Numbered from the stretch's first letter, positions 53,589 to 63,010 are shown. The stretch: 64,000 bases of DNA from JANRLF01 sp033762815 (GCA_033762815.1 JANRLF010000008.1:124001-188000), one strand, 5' to 3'. Numbers and translations are program-made. Notes: generated by a model not told the origin, from the sequence alone.

Positions 53589-54929
53589 ATGATGAACAAC
53601 AGAAAACTAGCCTTGGGAGGTGCTATATTTGCCTTTCTGGCACTTACCACCTTTTGGTACTTTAAAGTATGGTATTATTCCAAAGGTATCCACCCTGTTG
53701 GCGAAGGGGTACCATTTAAGGAAATAACGATTAATGCCGAGAAAGGGGGCACCTACCATCACACTACCGGTACTGATATTACCATTCCACCGAACGCCTT
53801 TGTTAATAGGCAGGGTGAAACGATAACAGGCACTGTAACAATCGCTTATCGGGAGTTTCATAATGCTTATGATTTAGCCATGAGTGGCATACCCATGGGC
53901 GATATAGCAAAAGGCGCCCTACAATCAGCCAGCATGATGGAAATAAATGCCAACCAGGATGGTAACGAGCTCTTATTAGCTGATGGGAAAAATATAGGGG
54001 TACAGTTGGCCAGTTTCAAAAATTTGGAGGGATATGACCTTTTCCGCTTGAATGAAAATTTTGAATGGGACTTGAAAGGAAAGCCATCAGTAGTGCAGAA
54101 TGATATGAAACTAGATAGTTGTGCAAAGCTAAAACCGCTGCCCATTGCCCCTATGGACCCACGTGAAGGGGAGGGAGACATAGTAGTAGAAACGGAAGCC
54201 GATTATCAAGCCCTGCCCCAGTACCAGCCCTTGCACCGTTTGCGCTGGAAAGCCATTGAGCTTGATAAAATAAAAGACGGTTGGGTGTTTAGAATGGAAT
54301 GGGATAAAATAAAGGTGAACAAATCGGTAGATGGGGAGTACGTCTTACAAATGAGCGCGAACAAACAGTTGTACAATGGTACTGTGTTTAAGAAATCCTA
54401 CAGTATGAAAGTATTACCTATACTTACAGGGAAAGATTTGGAGCTTGCCATGAAGGAATTTGAAGTGCAATTGGCGACTTATGAAACGAATCTGAAACTG
54501 GCTCTGGTAGAGGAACAACGTTTGGCGCAAGAGGCGGATATCAAAGCAAGTTTCGCCATTAACGAAATGGGTGTCTGGAACTGTGATAAAATTGTTGACC
54601 CTAGTCTATTTGTAGAGGTAGAGGCGCAGTTCCTATTTTCGGAGCCAGTGAATCCATTCTTTAACAAAATTGCGGTGTATGTAATAGACCATGACAGGAA
54701 TACAGTGCAGCAATACCATCCTTTATGGCAAAAAGAAATATACTTAGTGCCTAATAGTAATACCAGCATTATGGCAGTTTTGCCCAACAGAAGGATAGCC
54801 TTAATGAGTGCTGCCGAATTCAAACAGTTGGCTTTCAATAAAACAAAACCGGGAATACAGCGCCTAGAATTGCCGCTTCAGGTATATCCATCCGAAACGG
54901 TTACTGGGAATATGGTCTCCATGAGGTGA
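53589..54929 (+). CDS. Membrane-anchored protein with ZU5-like segment, unknown
   Basis: 446 residues from the ATG at 53589. One N-terminal helix (about 9-27) anchors it. Next is GTDITIPPNAFVNRQGETI TGTV TIAYREF, a beta-rich stretch reminiscent of ZU5-like domains that occur in Bacteroidota surface proteins, followed by SGIPMGDIAKG. The middle contains Trp/Lys-rich strands and a helical Glu/Ala/Leu segment (about 290-330). I do not recognise the full-length family. Probably faces the periplasm and works with the propeller protein encoded just upstream. Confidence 0.7.
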   Translation: MMNNRKLALGGAIFAFLALTTFWYFKVWYYSKGIHPVGEGVPFKEITINAEKGGTYHHTTGTDITIPPNAFVNRQGETITGTVTIAYREFHNAYDLAMSGIPMGDIAKGALQSASMMEINANQDGNELLLADGKNIGVQLASFKNLEGYDLFRLNENFEWDLKGKPSVVQNDMKLDSCAKLKPLPIAPMDPREGEGDIVVETEADYQALPQYQPLHRLRWKAIELDKIKDGWVFRMEWDKIKVNKSVDGEYVLQMSANKQLYNGTVFKKSYSMKVLPILTGKDLELAMKEFEVQLATYETNLKLALVEEQRLAQEADIKASFAINEMGVWNCDKIVDPSLFVEVEAQFLFSEPVNPFFNKIAVYVIDHDRNTVQQYHPLWQKEIYLVPNSNTSIMAVLPNRRIALMSAAEFKQLAFNKTKPGIQRLELPLQVYPSETVTGNMVSMR

Positions 54930-54973
54930 TAGTGGTTATACATTTAGTAACACTATGAGAGCATAAGTTGGCA

Positions 54974-54981
54974 TACCTTTG
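54974..54981 (+). promoter_or_regulatory. -7 promoter element for the YcbB-like gene
   Basis: TACCTTTG matches TAnnTTTG, 35 bases before the ATG at 55017; upstream box not clear. Confidence 0.35.
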
Positions 54982-55016
54982 GAAGGAATACCGGCGAGGT
55001 ATATCGACTTGTGCTT

Positions 55017-56669
55017 ATGAGATTCCACTCCCTATTTATCTTTCTATTACTGCTTACTGTGGCTTCCTGTAACAAAGGGGGCAAGAAATATGTGCTCAAC
55101 GGCCGTTTGAACCAATATGTATCGCAAGAAATAGCCGATATACTTGAACAACCCCAAGCAAAAGCAAACAGCCCATTAAGCGAAATGGATAGTTCATGGG
55201 TTGCTGTCCTGCAAAGTTTTTATGGCCAGCGCGATTATGAACCAGCATGGATACGCAAGCGCAGGCTTACCAAACAAGGGGATGAATTAATGGAATTGCT
55301 TCATAACAGCAGGAGTTATGGAATTGACACAGGTTGGTATTCCATCGCGACATTAGAGACCTATTTCAAGAAAAATGATCGCATTATGGCCGATACATTA
55401 TTGGCACAAGCTGATGTATTGCTCAGTTATTCTTACCTGCTAATGGCCAACCATTTACATAAAGGGATAATTGATAAAGAAGGCAAACCTATCAATAGCA
55501 ACCAGTTGGGTGAAATCGACATGGCCAAGCACCTGCACACCGCCATCGATAAAGGGAGGGTTCGGGAAAGCTTATTGCAACTGCAGCCCAAAAATATAGG
55601 ATACCGGCATCTTCAAAAAGCCCTGGAGGAGTTCTTAAAAGAACACGCATTAAGTGTAGACACCCTCAACATCCCGAATGCGGATAGTTTTCCGGCCAAG
55701 GCACAAGCGAAAGCAGTGGAACAATTGATAAGGCGAAAATATCTATCGCCCAAGAAAACCAATGACAATAAAGCATATATCGCCGCATTAAAAAAGTTTC
55801 AGGAGCTGAACGGCATTGAACCCACCGGTAAGTTGGACAGCACTACCCGTGAATCATTGAGCACTTCCAATTACGATTTATTTTTACAAGCTGCGCTCAA
55901 TTTGCAACGTTGGCGTTGGGAGCAGACCTTTGATACGGAATATGTGTATATCAATATTCCCTCCTTTACTCTACAGGTATTGAATAATGAGAAACTGGTT
56001 CGCGAACACAATGTGGTGGTAGGCAAGGCCAGCAGCCCAACACCAGAGTTGAGCAGCAGCATCACCTATTTTATTGTAAACCCTTTTTGGAGCGTACCTA
56101 GAAGTATTGCTACGGAAGAATTGTTGCCCAAGATTAAGGCAAACACCGGCTACCTAGCGTCAAAACACTATCGGCTTTTAGATAACAAGGGAAATGAAAT
56201 TGACCCGAAATCCGTCAATTGGAACAATGTGAACAGTCGAAATTTTAACTACATTATCCGTCGCGACCCAGGAACATTCAATGATTTGGGGCAAATCAAA
56301 TTTATGTTCCCCAATCGGTATAGTGTATACTTACATGACACCCCTAGTAAGAACTTGTTTGTAAACGACGTTCGAGGCTACAGTCATGGTTGTGTTCGCT
56401 TGCAAAACCCCGTAGATTTTGGATTCTTTCTGCAAGAAAGGGACGGATGCGAAACCGATTGTGAAGATTTGCAAGCATTGATTGATGAAATGCAGCAAAA
56501 AACGATAGTACTTAAAAAGCCACTTACCATCTATATTAGATATTACACCGCTGCTGGCGACGAAGACGGGCACATCCATTTTTACCCTGATATATACGGA
56601 AAAGATAAGGCTTTAGAACACTTATTGGCGAAACAGCCTAAAGCGACCGGGCTATATACTGGTCGATAA
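55017..56669 (+). CDS. L,D-transpeptidase, YcbB-like lipoprotein
   Basis: 550 residues from the ATG at 55017. Lipoprotein signal: hydrophobic run then TVASC, Cys being residue 18. An N-terminal scaffold domain (about 50-230) is followed by a peptidoglycan-binding helix bundle (KKFQELNGIEPTGKLDSTTRESL, split here for length at about 260-285) and a YkuD catalytic domain ending in the active-site motif YSHGCVRLQNP with catalytic Cys (about 460). It forms 3-3 cross-links or attaches ligands in peptidoglycan. The last 32 bases overlap the convergent second transpeptidase gene. Confidence 0.93.
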   Translation: MRFHSLFIFLLLLTVASCNKGGKKYVLNGRLNQYVSQEIADILEQPQAKANSPLSEMDSSWVAVLQSFYGQRDYEPAWIRKRRLTKQGDELMELLHNSRSYGIDTGWYSIATLETYFKKNDRIMADTLLAQADVLLSYSYLLMANHLHKGIIDKEGKPINSNQLGEIDMAKHLHTAIDKGRVRESLLQLQPKNIGYRHLQKALEEFLKEHALSVDTLNIPNADSFPAKAQAKAVEQLIRRKYLSPKKTNDNKAYIAALKKFQELNGIEPTGKLDSTTRESLSTSNYDLFLQAALNLQRWRWEQTFDTEYVYINIPSFTLQVLNNEKLVREHNVVVGKASSPTPELSSSITYFIVNPFWSVPRSIATEELLPKIKANTGYLASKHYRLLDNKGNEIDPKSVNWNNVNSRNFNYIIRRDPGTFNDLGQIKFMFPNRYSVYLHDTPSKNLFVNDVRGYSHGCVRLQNPVDFGFFLQERDGCETDCEDLQALIDEMQQKTIVLKKPLTIYIRYYTAAGDEDGHIHFYPDIYGKDKALEHLLAKQPKATGLYTGR

Positions 56670-57366
56670 ACTGTGTGGCATTGGCATACTTCGATTGCTT
56701 AAGATAAGCCGCATCAGGATAATAGATAAACAAGCAAGAGCCACCTTTTATCAAATCTACCAATTGCGAATAGCCCTCGGCTGGCAATGCAGGACAGCCA
56801 AAACTACGCCCCAGTCTGTTGTTCACATCGATAAATGATTGTGAAACATAGTCAGCGGAATGGATTACTACAGCACGGTTTCGGGCATTGGAATTGGTGC
56901 TTTCCAATCCATCCAAACGGATGGAGAGACCATGGTTGCCATGGTAAGTTTCGTTGGCAATATAAAACCCTAGACTTGACATATTGGAACCTACACCATT
57001 AGAAAATTGGGTAGCATATTCTTCTCCGGAACCGCGGCCATGGGCCACCCAGCTTTTTCTAATCAGTTTATTGGCTATCATGTCAATAACATATAGCCGC
57101 TTGCTATTGGATGATTGGCTGAAATCGGCAATGGTGAGCACCTCACGGTTCTTAAGCTTACCCTCGCCTAGCATTTGGTAATAACCTTTCAATGCCGTCT
57201 GGAAAATATGAAATCCAAGACTAGGCTCATTAATCAATCCATACAGATATTGAGCATGTTGACCAAAGAAAGTTGTTGATTTTTCGGTTTCCCAACGTGG
57301 TCCATTATAAGCTTTGTAAGGCAATACTGAGCATAACAATGCCAGGGTAGCTATTAGATATTTCAT
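56638..57366 (-). CDS. YkuD_2-type murein L,D-transpeptidase catalytic domain protein
   Basis: 242 residues with a signal peptide (about 1-19). The catalytic end reads LGRSFGCPALP: the nucleophilic Cys sits in FGCP rather than the SHGCxR of classical YkuD enzymes, as in the YkuD_2 family. VIHSADYVS supplies the conserved His and AHGRGSGEEYATQFSN the glycine-rich substrate loop. Exported to the periplasm and presumably acts on peptidoglycan. Encoded tail-to-tail with the YcbB-like gene. Confidence 0.88.
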   Translation of the reverse strand: MKYLIATLALLCSVLPYKAYNGPRWETEKSTTFFGQHAQYLYGLINEPSLGFHIFQTALKGYYQMLGEGKLKNREVLTIADFSQSSNSKRLYVIDMIANKLIRKSWVAHGRGSGEEYATQFSNGVGSNMSSLGFYIANETYHGNHGLSIRLDGLESTNSNARNRAVVIHSADYVSQSFIDVNNRLGRSFGCPALPAEGYSQLVDLIKGGSCLFIYYPDAAYLKQSKYANATQFIDQYIARSL

Positions 57367-57453
57367 ACTTAAGCAAGATTGGCTAGTAGATTTGTTGCAT
57401 CTATCAGAATAACTTAACCTATTATGGAAGGGATACGTGATGAATGCAAATGG

Positions 57454-57473
57454 GTTTCGGAAAGTTCCGAAAC
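57454..57473. terminator. Palindromic hairpin after the response regulator gene
   Basis: GTTTCGGAA / TTCCGAAAC with two bases between the arms lies 10 bases past the response regulator stop. On the minus strand it is followed by CCCATTTG, a poor U-tract, so termination is only possible. Confidence 0.4.
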
Positions 57474-57483
57474 AATTTCCAAA

Positions 57484-57918
57484 CTATCTTCGGGGCAGGT
57501 GGTTTACCACTGCCCAGTAAAGGCCCATAGTGGAAACCACTTCTTCAAACTGCTTGATATCCACTGGCTTCACGATATACGAATTAGCGCCATAGCCATA
57601 GCTTTCAATTACGTCTTTTATCTCTTTACTAGAAGTAAGCATCACTATGGGAATATGCTTCTTCGTTTTATCCTCCTTCAATTGCCTTAACACTTCCAAG
57701 CCATCTACTTTTGGCATTTTCAGGTCTAGAATAATCATGGCCGGATCGTGGGCGGGCTTTCCATCATAGTCTCCATGACCATATAGGTAGTCCAGCAACA
57801 ATTGACCATTCTCGAAATGCAATATTTCATTAGATAAGGGGATGTTTCTCAAGGTCTGGATGGTCAATTCAGCATCCAGCAAATCATCTTCAGCAAGTAG
57901 TATCCGACTAAGCGACAT
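57484..57918 (-). CDS. Single-domain response regulator (Rcp1/CheY-like)
   Basis: 144 residues from the ATG at 57918 (MSLSRILLAEDD); an ATG four codons earlier is possible. Acidic pocket in LLAEDD, phospho-acceptor Asp in MIILDLKMPKVDG, the Thr/Ser of VMLTSS and the Lys of YIVKPVD are all in place. No output domain, and the long loop before the phospho-acceptor (HGDYDGKPAHDP) is typical of Rcp1-like regulators paired with phytochrome-type kinases. It overlaps the end of the kinase gene by 11 bases. Confidence 0.92.
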   Translation of the reverse strand: MSLSRILLAEDDLLDAELTIQTLRNIPLSNEILHFENGQLLLDYLYGHGDYDGKPAHDPAMIILDLKMPKVDGLEVLRQLKEDKTKKHIPIVMLTSSKEIKDVIESYGYGANSYIVKPVDIKQFEEVVSTMGLYWAVVNHLPRR

Positions 57919-59437
57919 TTTGCGGTTCATTTGAAATAGTAAAATAGAATGTTGCCCCTTCTGATAATTTACTTTCGGCCCAGATACTTCCACCGTGCCG
58001 CTCTACTATTTTTCTTGCGCAGGCTAAACCTATACCGGTGCCTGCGAACTCAGAAACATTGTGCAGGCGCTGAAACACGCCAAACAATTTATGGATGTAT
58101 CTATCATCAAACCCTACCCCATAGTCTTTTACTGAAAATAGGGTGTGCTTATCGGTTTGTTCACAACCAATCAATATTATAATTTCTTCTTTTTTACTGG
58201 AATATTTGAGGGCATTGGAAATTAAATTTGAAAAAACTTGGTTCAACAACATTTCATCGGCATATACTACCGGCAATTCATCGCTATTAAAAGAGATTTC
58301 CTTGTCAGGGTAATCTAATTTTAACTCTTCGAATATTCTATGCACCATTCTGCCTGTATCTATCCATCTAAAGGTTAGAGGCTGGTTTTCCAAGCGGGAA
58401 AATTGCAAGAGCCCATCAATAAGCCTGCTCATTTTTTCCACGGAATTACCCATATTCCGTAAATAGGTGGCTTCCTGCTCATCTAACCTTTCACCTAATG
58501 CTGTTTGCAGTCTGGAGCCATATACATTCAAATGTCTTAAAGGAGCCTGTAAATCATGGGAAATGAAGTACACAAAATCCTTTAAGCTGGCATTTTTCTG
58601 CTCTAATTCTTGTGTCCTATCTGCCACCATTTGCTCTAGTTGCTTGTTCATTTCCTCCAAGTGCAGTTCAGCTTCTTTTCTTGAAGTAATGTCGCTCCGT
58701 ATGGATAGGTACTGATAGGGTTTATGTTGCTCATCAAGAAAAGGAACGATATAGGTATCTACCCAATAATATTGGCCCAACTTGCTTTTATTCCTAATAT
58801 CGCCCCGCCATATTTTACCCTTACTAATAGTTGCCCACATTGCGCGGAAAAATTCAGGCGGGTGGTAGCCTGAATTGACCACATTGTGGCTCTTACCAAT
58901 GAGGTCCTTCAGCTCATAACCGCTGATAGCCGAAAAATTGGCATTGGCAAAGGTGATAATCCCCTTTTTATCTGTTATCGAAACAATGGTAGATTGGGTC
59001 AATGCATACTTAAAATCGTTCAGGTTTTTTGCCAAATCCTTTATCAGCTTTTTGGCTTCCACCCTATAGGTAATATCAGTAGCTATACTTTGTAGGCGCA
59101 ATGGCTTTCCATTGTCATCTACCACTATTTTGCGCCTATCCGATATCCACTTGGTTCCATTTTTATGGCCTATGCGATACTCTATTTCCAATAAACCTCC
59201 ATTTAATAGCCAATTATCATAGGTGCTCCTTATCATTTCCCTGTCATCATCATGCACAAATGCTATCCAAGCGTCTCTTTCTTTGCAAAATTCTTCCATT
59301 GAACAACCATAGGTAGCCAATGTGCTGGGGCTTACATACAAATATTGCTCTCTTTCACAATCATATAGACTCAAACTATCAACCGAAGAGGTCAATAAAT
59401 CTTCAATGGAATGAACACTGGCCACGTCTACGCTCAA
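57908..59437 (-). CDS. PAS-domain sensor histidine kinase
   Basis: 509 residues; the only upstream start in frame is a TTG at 59437. Two PAS domains (about 15-130 and 145-265, each with a PAC end such as LSIRSDITSRKEAE) lead through a coiled coil (265-292) to the HisKA box FVYFISHDLQAPLRHL with the phospho-accepting His near 296. ATPase boxes follow: NLISNALKYS (N), VKDYGVGFDD (G1), FAGTGIGLACA (G2). No membrane segment, so it is a cytoplasmic sensor. Signals to the overlapping response regulator. Confidence 0.93.
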   Translation of the reverse strand: MSVDVASVHSIEDLLTSSVDSLSLYDCEREQYLYVSPSTLATYGCSMEEFCKERDAWIAFVHDDDREMIRSTYDNWLLNGGLLEIEYRIGHKNGTKWISDRRKIVVDDNGKPLRLQSIATDITYRVEAKKLIKDLAKNLNDFKYALTQSTIVSITDKKGIITFANANFSAISGYELKDLIGKSHNVVNSGYHPPEFFRAMWATISKGKIWRGDIRNKSKLGQYYWVDTYIVPFLDEQHKPYQYLSIRSDITSRKEAELHLEEMNKQLEQMVADRTQELEQKNASLKDFVYFISHDLQAPLRHLNVYGSRLQTALGERLDEQEATYLRNMGNSVEKMSRLIDGLLQFSRLENQPLTFRWIDTGRMVHRIFEELKLDYPDKEISFNSDELPVVYADEMLLNQVFSNLISNALKYSSKKEEIIILIGCEQTDKHTLFSVKDYGVGFDDRYIHKLFGVFQRLHNVSEFAGTGIGLACARKIVERHGGSIWAESKLSEGATFYFTISNEPQNVA

Positions 59438-59537
59438 AGGAAAAGATTATACAATTTAAAATATGATAAGCAACAAATGCAAACGCGTGGTAAAATTAAG
59501 AAAATTCAACAAACCTTGTTAAAAGCTCTTAGCATTT

Positions 59538-60272
59538 TTATTGGGCAATGGCAATAGTAGCAATACTTACAGCTACGTTGCTGGCTTTTAAGAGTTCCAT
59601 GGAGCATGCCTCTAAGGTAGCACCAGTAGTTACTACATCATCTACCAACAAAATATGCTTGTTGGCAATATTGTGGGGTGCCCTACATTCAAATATGTTC
59701 TGTACGTTACCGAAGCGGTCGATTCTATTTTTCCCTGTCTGGGATTCGTTGTACATTACTCTACTTAAAACATCGGGAGCAAAAGGTATGTTGGTTGCCA
59801 TACTGATTCCCTCGGCAAATAGGTCACATTGATTGTATCCTCTCTTTGAAAGCCGCTTTTTATGCAGTGGTACCGGCACAATTAAATCAATTTGCTTAAA
59901 ATGGGGCGAATTTTTGATATCCTGACCAAGTATTTGCCCTAAACGTATACCAACCTCTTGCTTACCATTATACTTTAGCTCGTGAATCAGATTCTGTACA
60001 CTAGCTCCCTTTTCAAAATAGTATAAGGCTGTCGCATGCACTATCGGCACCCTACCCCAAAACCGACGCTCCATTTCATTATCAGCTTGAACGTGGAAAT
60101 TGGTTTTGGGCAACTGGTATTCGCAAATGGTACAAATCACATTTTCCGCACGGCCAAGGTGGTTGCCACAGGCACTGCAAAGATTGGGAAACAACAAATT
60201 GACAAAAGCGGACCAATGCTCTTTAAAGATGTCCGCCCAATGGGGCTTTGTTTGGCTATCAATAATCGGCAT
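59538..60272 (-). CDS. ComF-family amidophosphoribosyltransferase-like protein
   Basis: 244 residues. An N-terminal zinc-ribbon-like segment has CSACGNHLGRAENVICTIC (two CxxC pairs, about 35-55). The C-terminal phosphoribosyltransferase domain contains VPVPLHKKRLSKRGYNQ and the PRPP-binding loop LLVDDVVTTGATL. ComF is linked to DNA uptake during natural transformation in other bacteria; a role there is inferred. One base separates its start from the stop of the decarboxylase-like gene, so they are likely co-transcribed. Confidence 0.9.
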   Translation of the reverse strand: MPIIDSQTKPHWADIFKEHWSAFVNLLFPNLCSACGNHLGRAENVICTICEYQLPKTNFHVQADNEMERRFWGRVPIVHATALYYFEKGASVQNLIHELKYNGKQEVGIRLGQILGQDIKNSPHFKQIDLIVPVPLHKKRLSKRGYNQCDLFAEGISMATNIPFAPDVLSRVMYNESQTGKNRIDRFGNVQNIFECRAPHNIANKHILLVDDVVTTGATLEACSMELLKASNVAVSIATIAIAQ

Positions 60273-60273
60273 G

Positions 60274-60930
60274 CTACTTTTCTATCGCAAGGGGAGTTTC
60301 GCCATCAATTAAAATATCACCTTTCTTCACCAGTACCTCCGCATTTTCAGGCAGCAATACCGCTACCTGGCTACCCAGCTTCATCAAGCCAATTACCTTA
60401 CCCTGTTCCACAGGTGTATTGGGCTGCCCTTGTATGTAATCTACTATTCTTCGCGCAGCAAAACCAGCTATTTGCACCACTTTGTAAATGGAGCCCTTTT
60501 GCGTTTTGAATAGATACTGATTGTGCTCGTTCTCAAAACGCAGGCCATATTGATTCTCGTGCTTTAGGGCATTTTTGAACGCTCCTTTCTTATAGGTACT
60601 GCCTAGGTAAGTGCCTTTAATAGGAGCCCTTTGAAAGTGTACGTTGGCTAGGTTAAGTGTTATTGCCACCAACGTACCCGATTGGCCCACATCTTCAGCC
60701 AGTACTTTGATGGCTCCCCAGTTGCCTTTGGTAATTACCAAACTATCGGCATTCCAATGGGTTACGCTGGCTACCCGTCCGTTTGCTGGACTCACAAAAA
60801 GATTGGCCTGATGGGGAATGTTGCGCGCGGGCAGGCGTAAAAAGTAAAACTGATAGTAAGCCAACCCACCTATGAGCAGTACGCAAAGCAATACCACTAT
60901 GCCTAGAATAATTTTTCTTACCATCCCCAT
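60274..60930 (-). CDS. Phosphatidylserine decarboxylase-like membrane protein with altered triad
   Basis: 218 residues from the ATG at 60930. One N-terminal helix (about 5-28), then a short-form PSD core: SPANGRV (46-52), NLANVHFQRAPIKG with His98, and LMKLGSQVAVLLP with the Gly186-Ser187 bond that corresponds to the autocleavage site. In active enzymes the first motif is SPADG, whose Asp belongs to the Asp-His-Ser triad; here codon 50 is AAC (Asn). The cleavage motif is also unusual, LGSQVA instead of the common FGSRVD. It may be slow, inactive or repurposed. Confidence 0.75.
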   Translation of the reverse strand: MGMVRKIILGIVVLLCVLLIGGLAYYQFYFLRLPARNIPHQANLFVSPANGRVASVTHWNADSLVITKGNWGAIKVLAEDVGQSGTLVAITLNLANVHFQRAPIKGTYLGSTYKKGAFKNALKHENQYGLRFENEHNQYLFKTQKGSIYKVVQIAGFAARRIVDYIQGQPNTPVEQGKVIGLMKLGSQVAVLLPENAEVLVKKGDILIDGETPLAIEK

Positions 60931-60966
60931 GCTATACGATTTAAAACTTGAAGATAGCAAAAAAGA

Positions 60967-60993
60967 AAAGGCACGGCTGCTCACCGTGCCTTT
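60967..60993 (-). terminator. Intrinsic terminator after phoD-like gene
   Basis: A perfect 10-bp stem (AAAGGCACGG / CCGTGCCTTT) with a 7-base loop, 20 bases past the stop. On the minus strand it runs into TTTTCTTTTTT, a strong U-tract. Confidence 0.92.
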
Positions 60994-61013
60994 AAAGTAT
61001 TATATCGTACTGA

Positions 61014-62864
61014 TTATTGTACCTTCACTATTTGCTTACGGTACTGTTGGCCTGCATTTTCCATAGTAAGCACATAGGTGCCCTGTGGTAATTTGGCCAG
61101 ATTGATTTTAGTGTAATTTACCCCGGCTTGGGCTGGAGTCAGTTTATCGTCAAATACCTTTTTACCGGCCAAATCAAATACTTTAATATTAGTGCTGCTT
61201 GCCTGCTCCACATAATACTGCAGTGTAAGGGTCTCATTAAACGGGTTAGGGTACGCACCGATAATGATGACATTGTTCGGCTGCTCAATGCCTACTCCCA
61301 GTGAGCCCGGGCCCTGTGGGGCAAATGGAGCATTGTCCGTCAATCCGGCTGCTGCAGCGGTAGATTGCGTCAAATGGTTTTCACCATCATTGGTATGCCA
61401 TGAGGCATCATTGCTTACAGTAAATACCGTATCAGTAATGGTTGACACATAAAACCAGTCGGCCTGTGCTTTGTCTTCGTCCAAATCAAGAACCACGTAG
61501 CCCCTCTTTGCCAAGTCAGCGTACTTAATGTGCGGATTGTTCTGGTTGATCAACTGGAAAGAGATACCGCTTAGGCCACCAGCAGGGCCACTGCTAGAAG
61601 TGACACTCGTTACCACATATTCCACCCCTGCCGAATTGGCACCAGTAGCCGCAACATAATTGCTATCAGGCAAATCATTAGCCCATGAGGTGTGAATATC
61701 CCCTGTCATCACCACCATATTATCAATATTGTTTGCCTTCAGGTGATTGTAAATTTTCTGGCGCTCTGCTGGGTAACCATCCCATTGGTCAGGGTTGAGT
61801 GGTGTTCCGAAAGCACGCAAAGGGGCCATCATTACTTGGTTGGCCACTACTTTCCATTTGGCGGTATTGTCTGATAGTTGGGTTTTGAACCAATCCAATT
61901 GGTCAAGGCCCAACATGGTTCTGTTCGAATCCAGGTTAGTAGTACCGCCTTGTTCATCTCGGCCATACAAACGGCTATCAACTACAATGATATCTGCCAA
62001 ATTACCATAACGGATTTTACGGAAAATCTTTCCGGCATTGGTGGAGTCTTGCAAACGTAGGGGCAACCATTCTTCATAGGCTTGCTCGGCATTTGACTTA
62101 CGGTCATTCCAGTCGCCTTCCGAACCTGGGGTGTGGTTTTCGGCACCACCACTCCAAGAGTTATTGGCACTCTCATGGTCATCCCAAGTAACGATTAGTG
62201 GATATTGCTGGTGCAACAACCGCAAGTCTGGGTCAAGGCGGTAGTGCGAATAGCGGGTACGGTAGTCGTCCAATTGGATAATTTCGGTAGCCGGTTCTGC
62301 AAGGCGGCCAGGGATAGTTTGACTGGCAGCGTATTCGTAAATATAGTCGCCCAAATGGATAACGGCATCAATATCGTTGCGAGTAGCGATAGACTTATAC
62401 ACATTGAAGTAACCGCTCTCATAATCGGAACAGGAAACCACTGCAAAGCGCAGGTGACTTGCTCCACCGGAAGGCGCAGTTTTGGTACGGCCAATCATGG
62501 AAAAGCTGCCCTCCGCCTGGAACATATAATAATACCAAGTGGCCGGCTGCAGACCAGCAACATCTACCTTTACCGTATAGTCTTTAGTATCATCAGTGCT
62601 GACGGTACCTGAATCCACCACCTGGCTCATGTTAATGTCAGTAGCCATGTACCATTTCACGGAAATGGGTCCAGGGGTTTGCGTAGTAACCCTAGTCCAA
62701 ATGACCACCCGATCACTTTGTGGGTCGCCTGATGCGACACCGTGGTAAAATGGGGCCAAAGAGGAATCAATGCTCAGCCTTTTAGTGCCAGCATATTCTT
62801 GGGCGAAAACTTGGAGATTGGAAGCGGTTAGTACTAAAATAATCAAGCAAGTAATTATGCGCAT
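61014..62864 (-). CDS. PhoD-family alkaline phosphatase with T9SS type A sorting domain
   Basis: 616 residues with a signal peptide (about 1-21). PhoD features in order: FYHGVASGDPQSDRVVIWTRV, a fibronectin-like N-terminal domain, VVSCSDYESGYFNVY, HLGDYIYEY, TWDDHESANNSW and VMTGDIHTSWANDL, which supply the metal-binding Asp, His and Cys-region residues. The C-terminal 85 residues (YPNPFNETLTLQYYV ... GTYVLTME) are a type A sorting domain replacing the Tat route of classical PhoD. Predicted to release phosphate from phosphodiesters and monoesters outside the cell. Confidence 0.93.
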   Translation of the reverse strand: MRIITCLIILVLTASNLQVFAQEYAGTKRLSIDSSLAPFYHGVASGDPQSDRVVIWTRVTTQTPGPISVKWYMATDINMSQVVDSGTVSTDDTKDYTVKVDVAGLQPATWYYYMFQAEGSFSMIGRTKTAPSGGASHLRFAVVSCSDYESGYFNVYKSIATRNDIDAVIHLGDYIYEYAASQTIPGRLAEPATEIIQLDDYRTRYSHYRLDPDLRLLHQQYPLIVTWDDHESANNSWSGGAENHTPGSEGDWNDRKSNAEQAYEEWLPLRLQDSTNAGKIFRKIRYGNLADIIVVDSRLYGRDEQGGTTNLDSNRTMLGLDQLDWFKTQLSDNTAKWKVVANQVMMAPLRAFGTPLNPDQWDGYPAERQKIYNHLKANNIDNMVVMTGDIHTSWANDLPDSNYVAATGANSAGVEYVVTSVTSSSGPAGGLSGISFQLINQNNPHIKYADLAKRGYVVLDLDEDKAQADWFYVSTITDTVFTVSNDASWHTNDGENHLTQSTAAAAGLTDNAPFAPQGPGSLGVGIEQPNNVIIIGAYPNPFNETLTLQYYVEQASSTNIKVFDLAGKKVFDDKLTPAQAGVNYTKINLAKLPQGTYVLTMENAGQQYRKQIVKVQ

Positions 62865-63010
62865 AAGGTTCTGTTTAAGTGCCTAAAATACTGCTTTTAT
62901 CACAAAATGAGACTATCCTAAAAAAGTGGTAATATTTAGTTAATGTGCGAAAGACCCGGCCCAAACAGCTCAAATAATTGAGAAGGAGATTTGAGTTTAA
63001 TATTAAAAGC

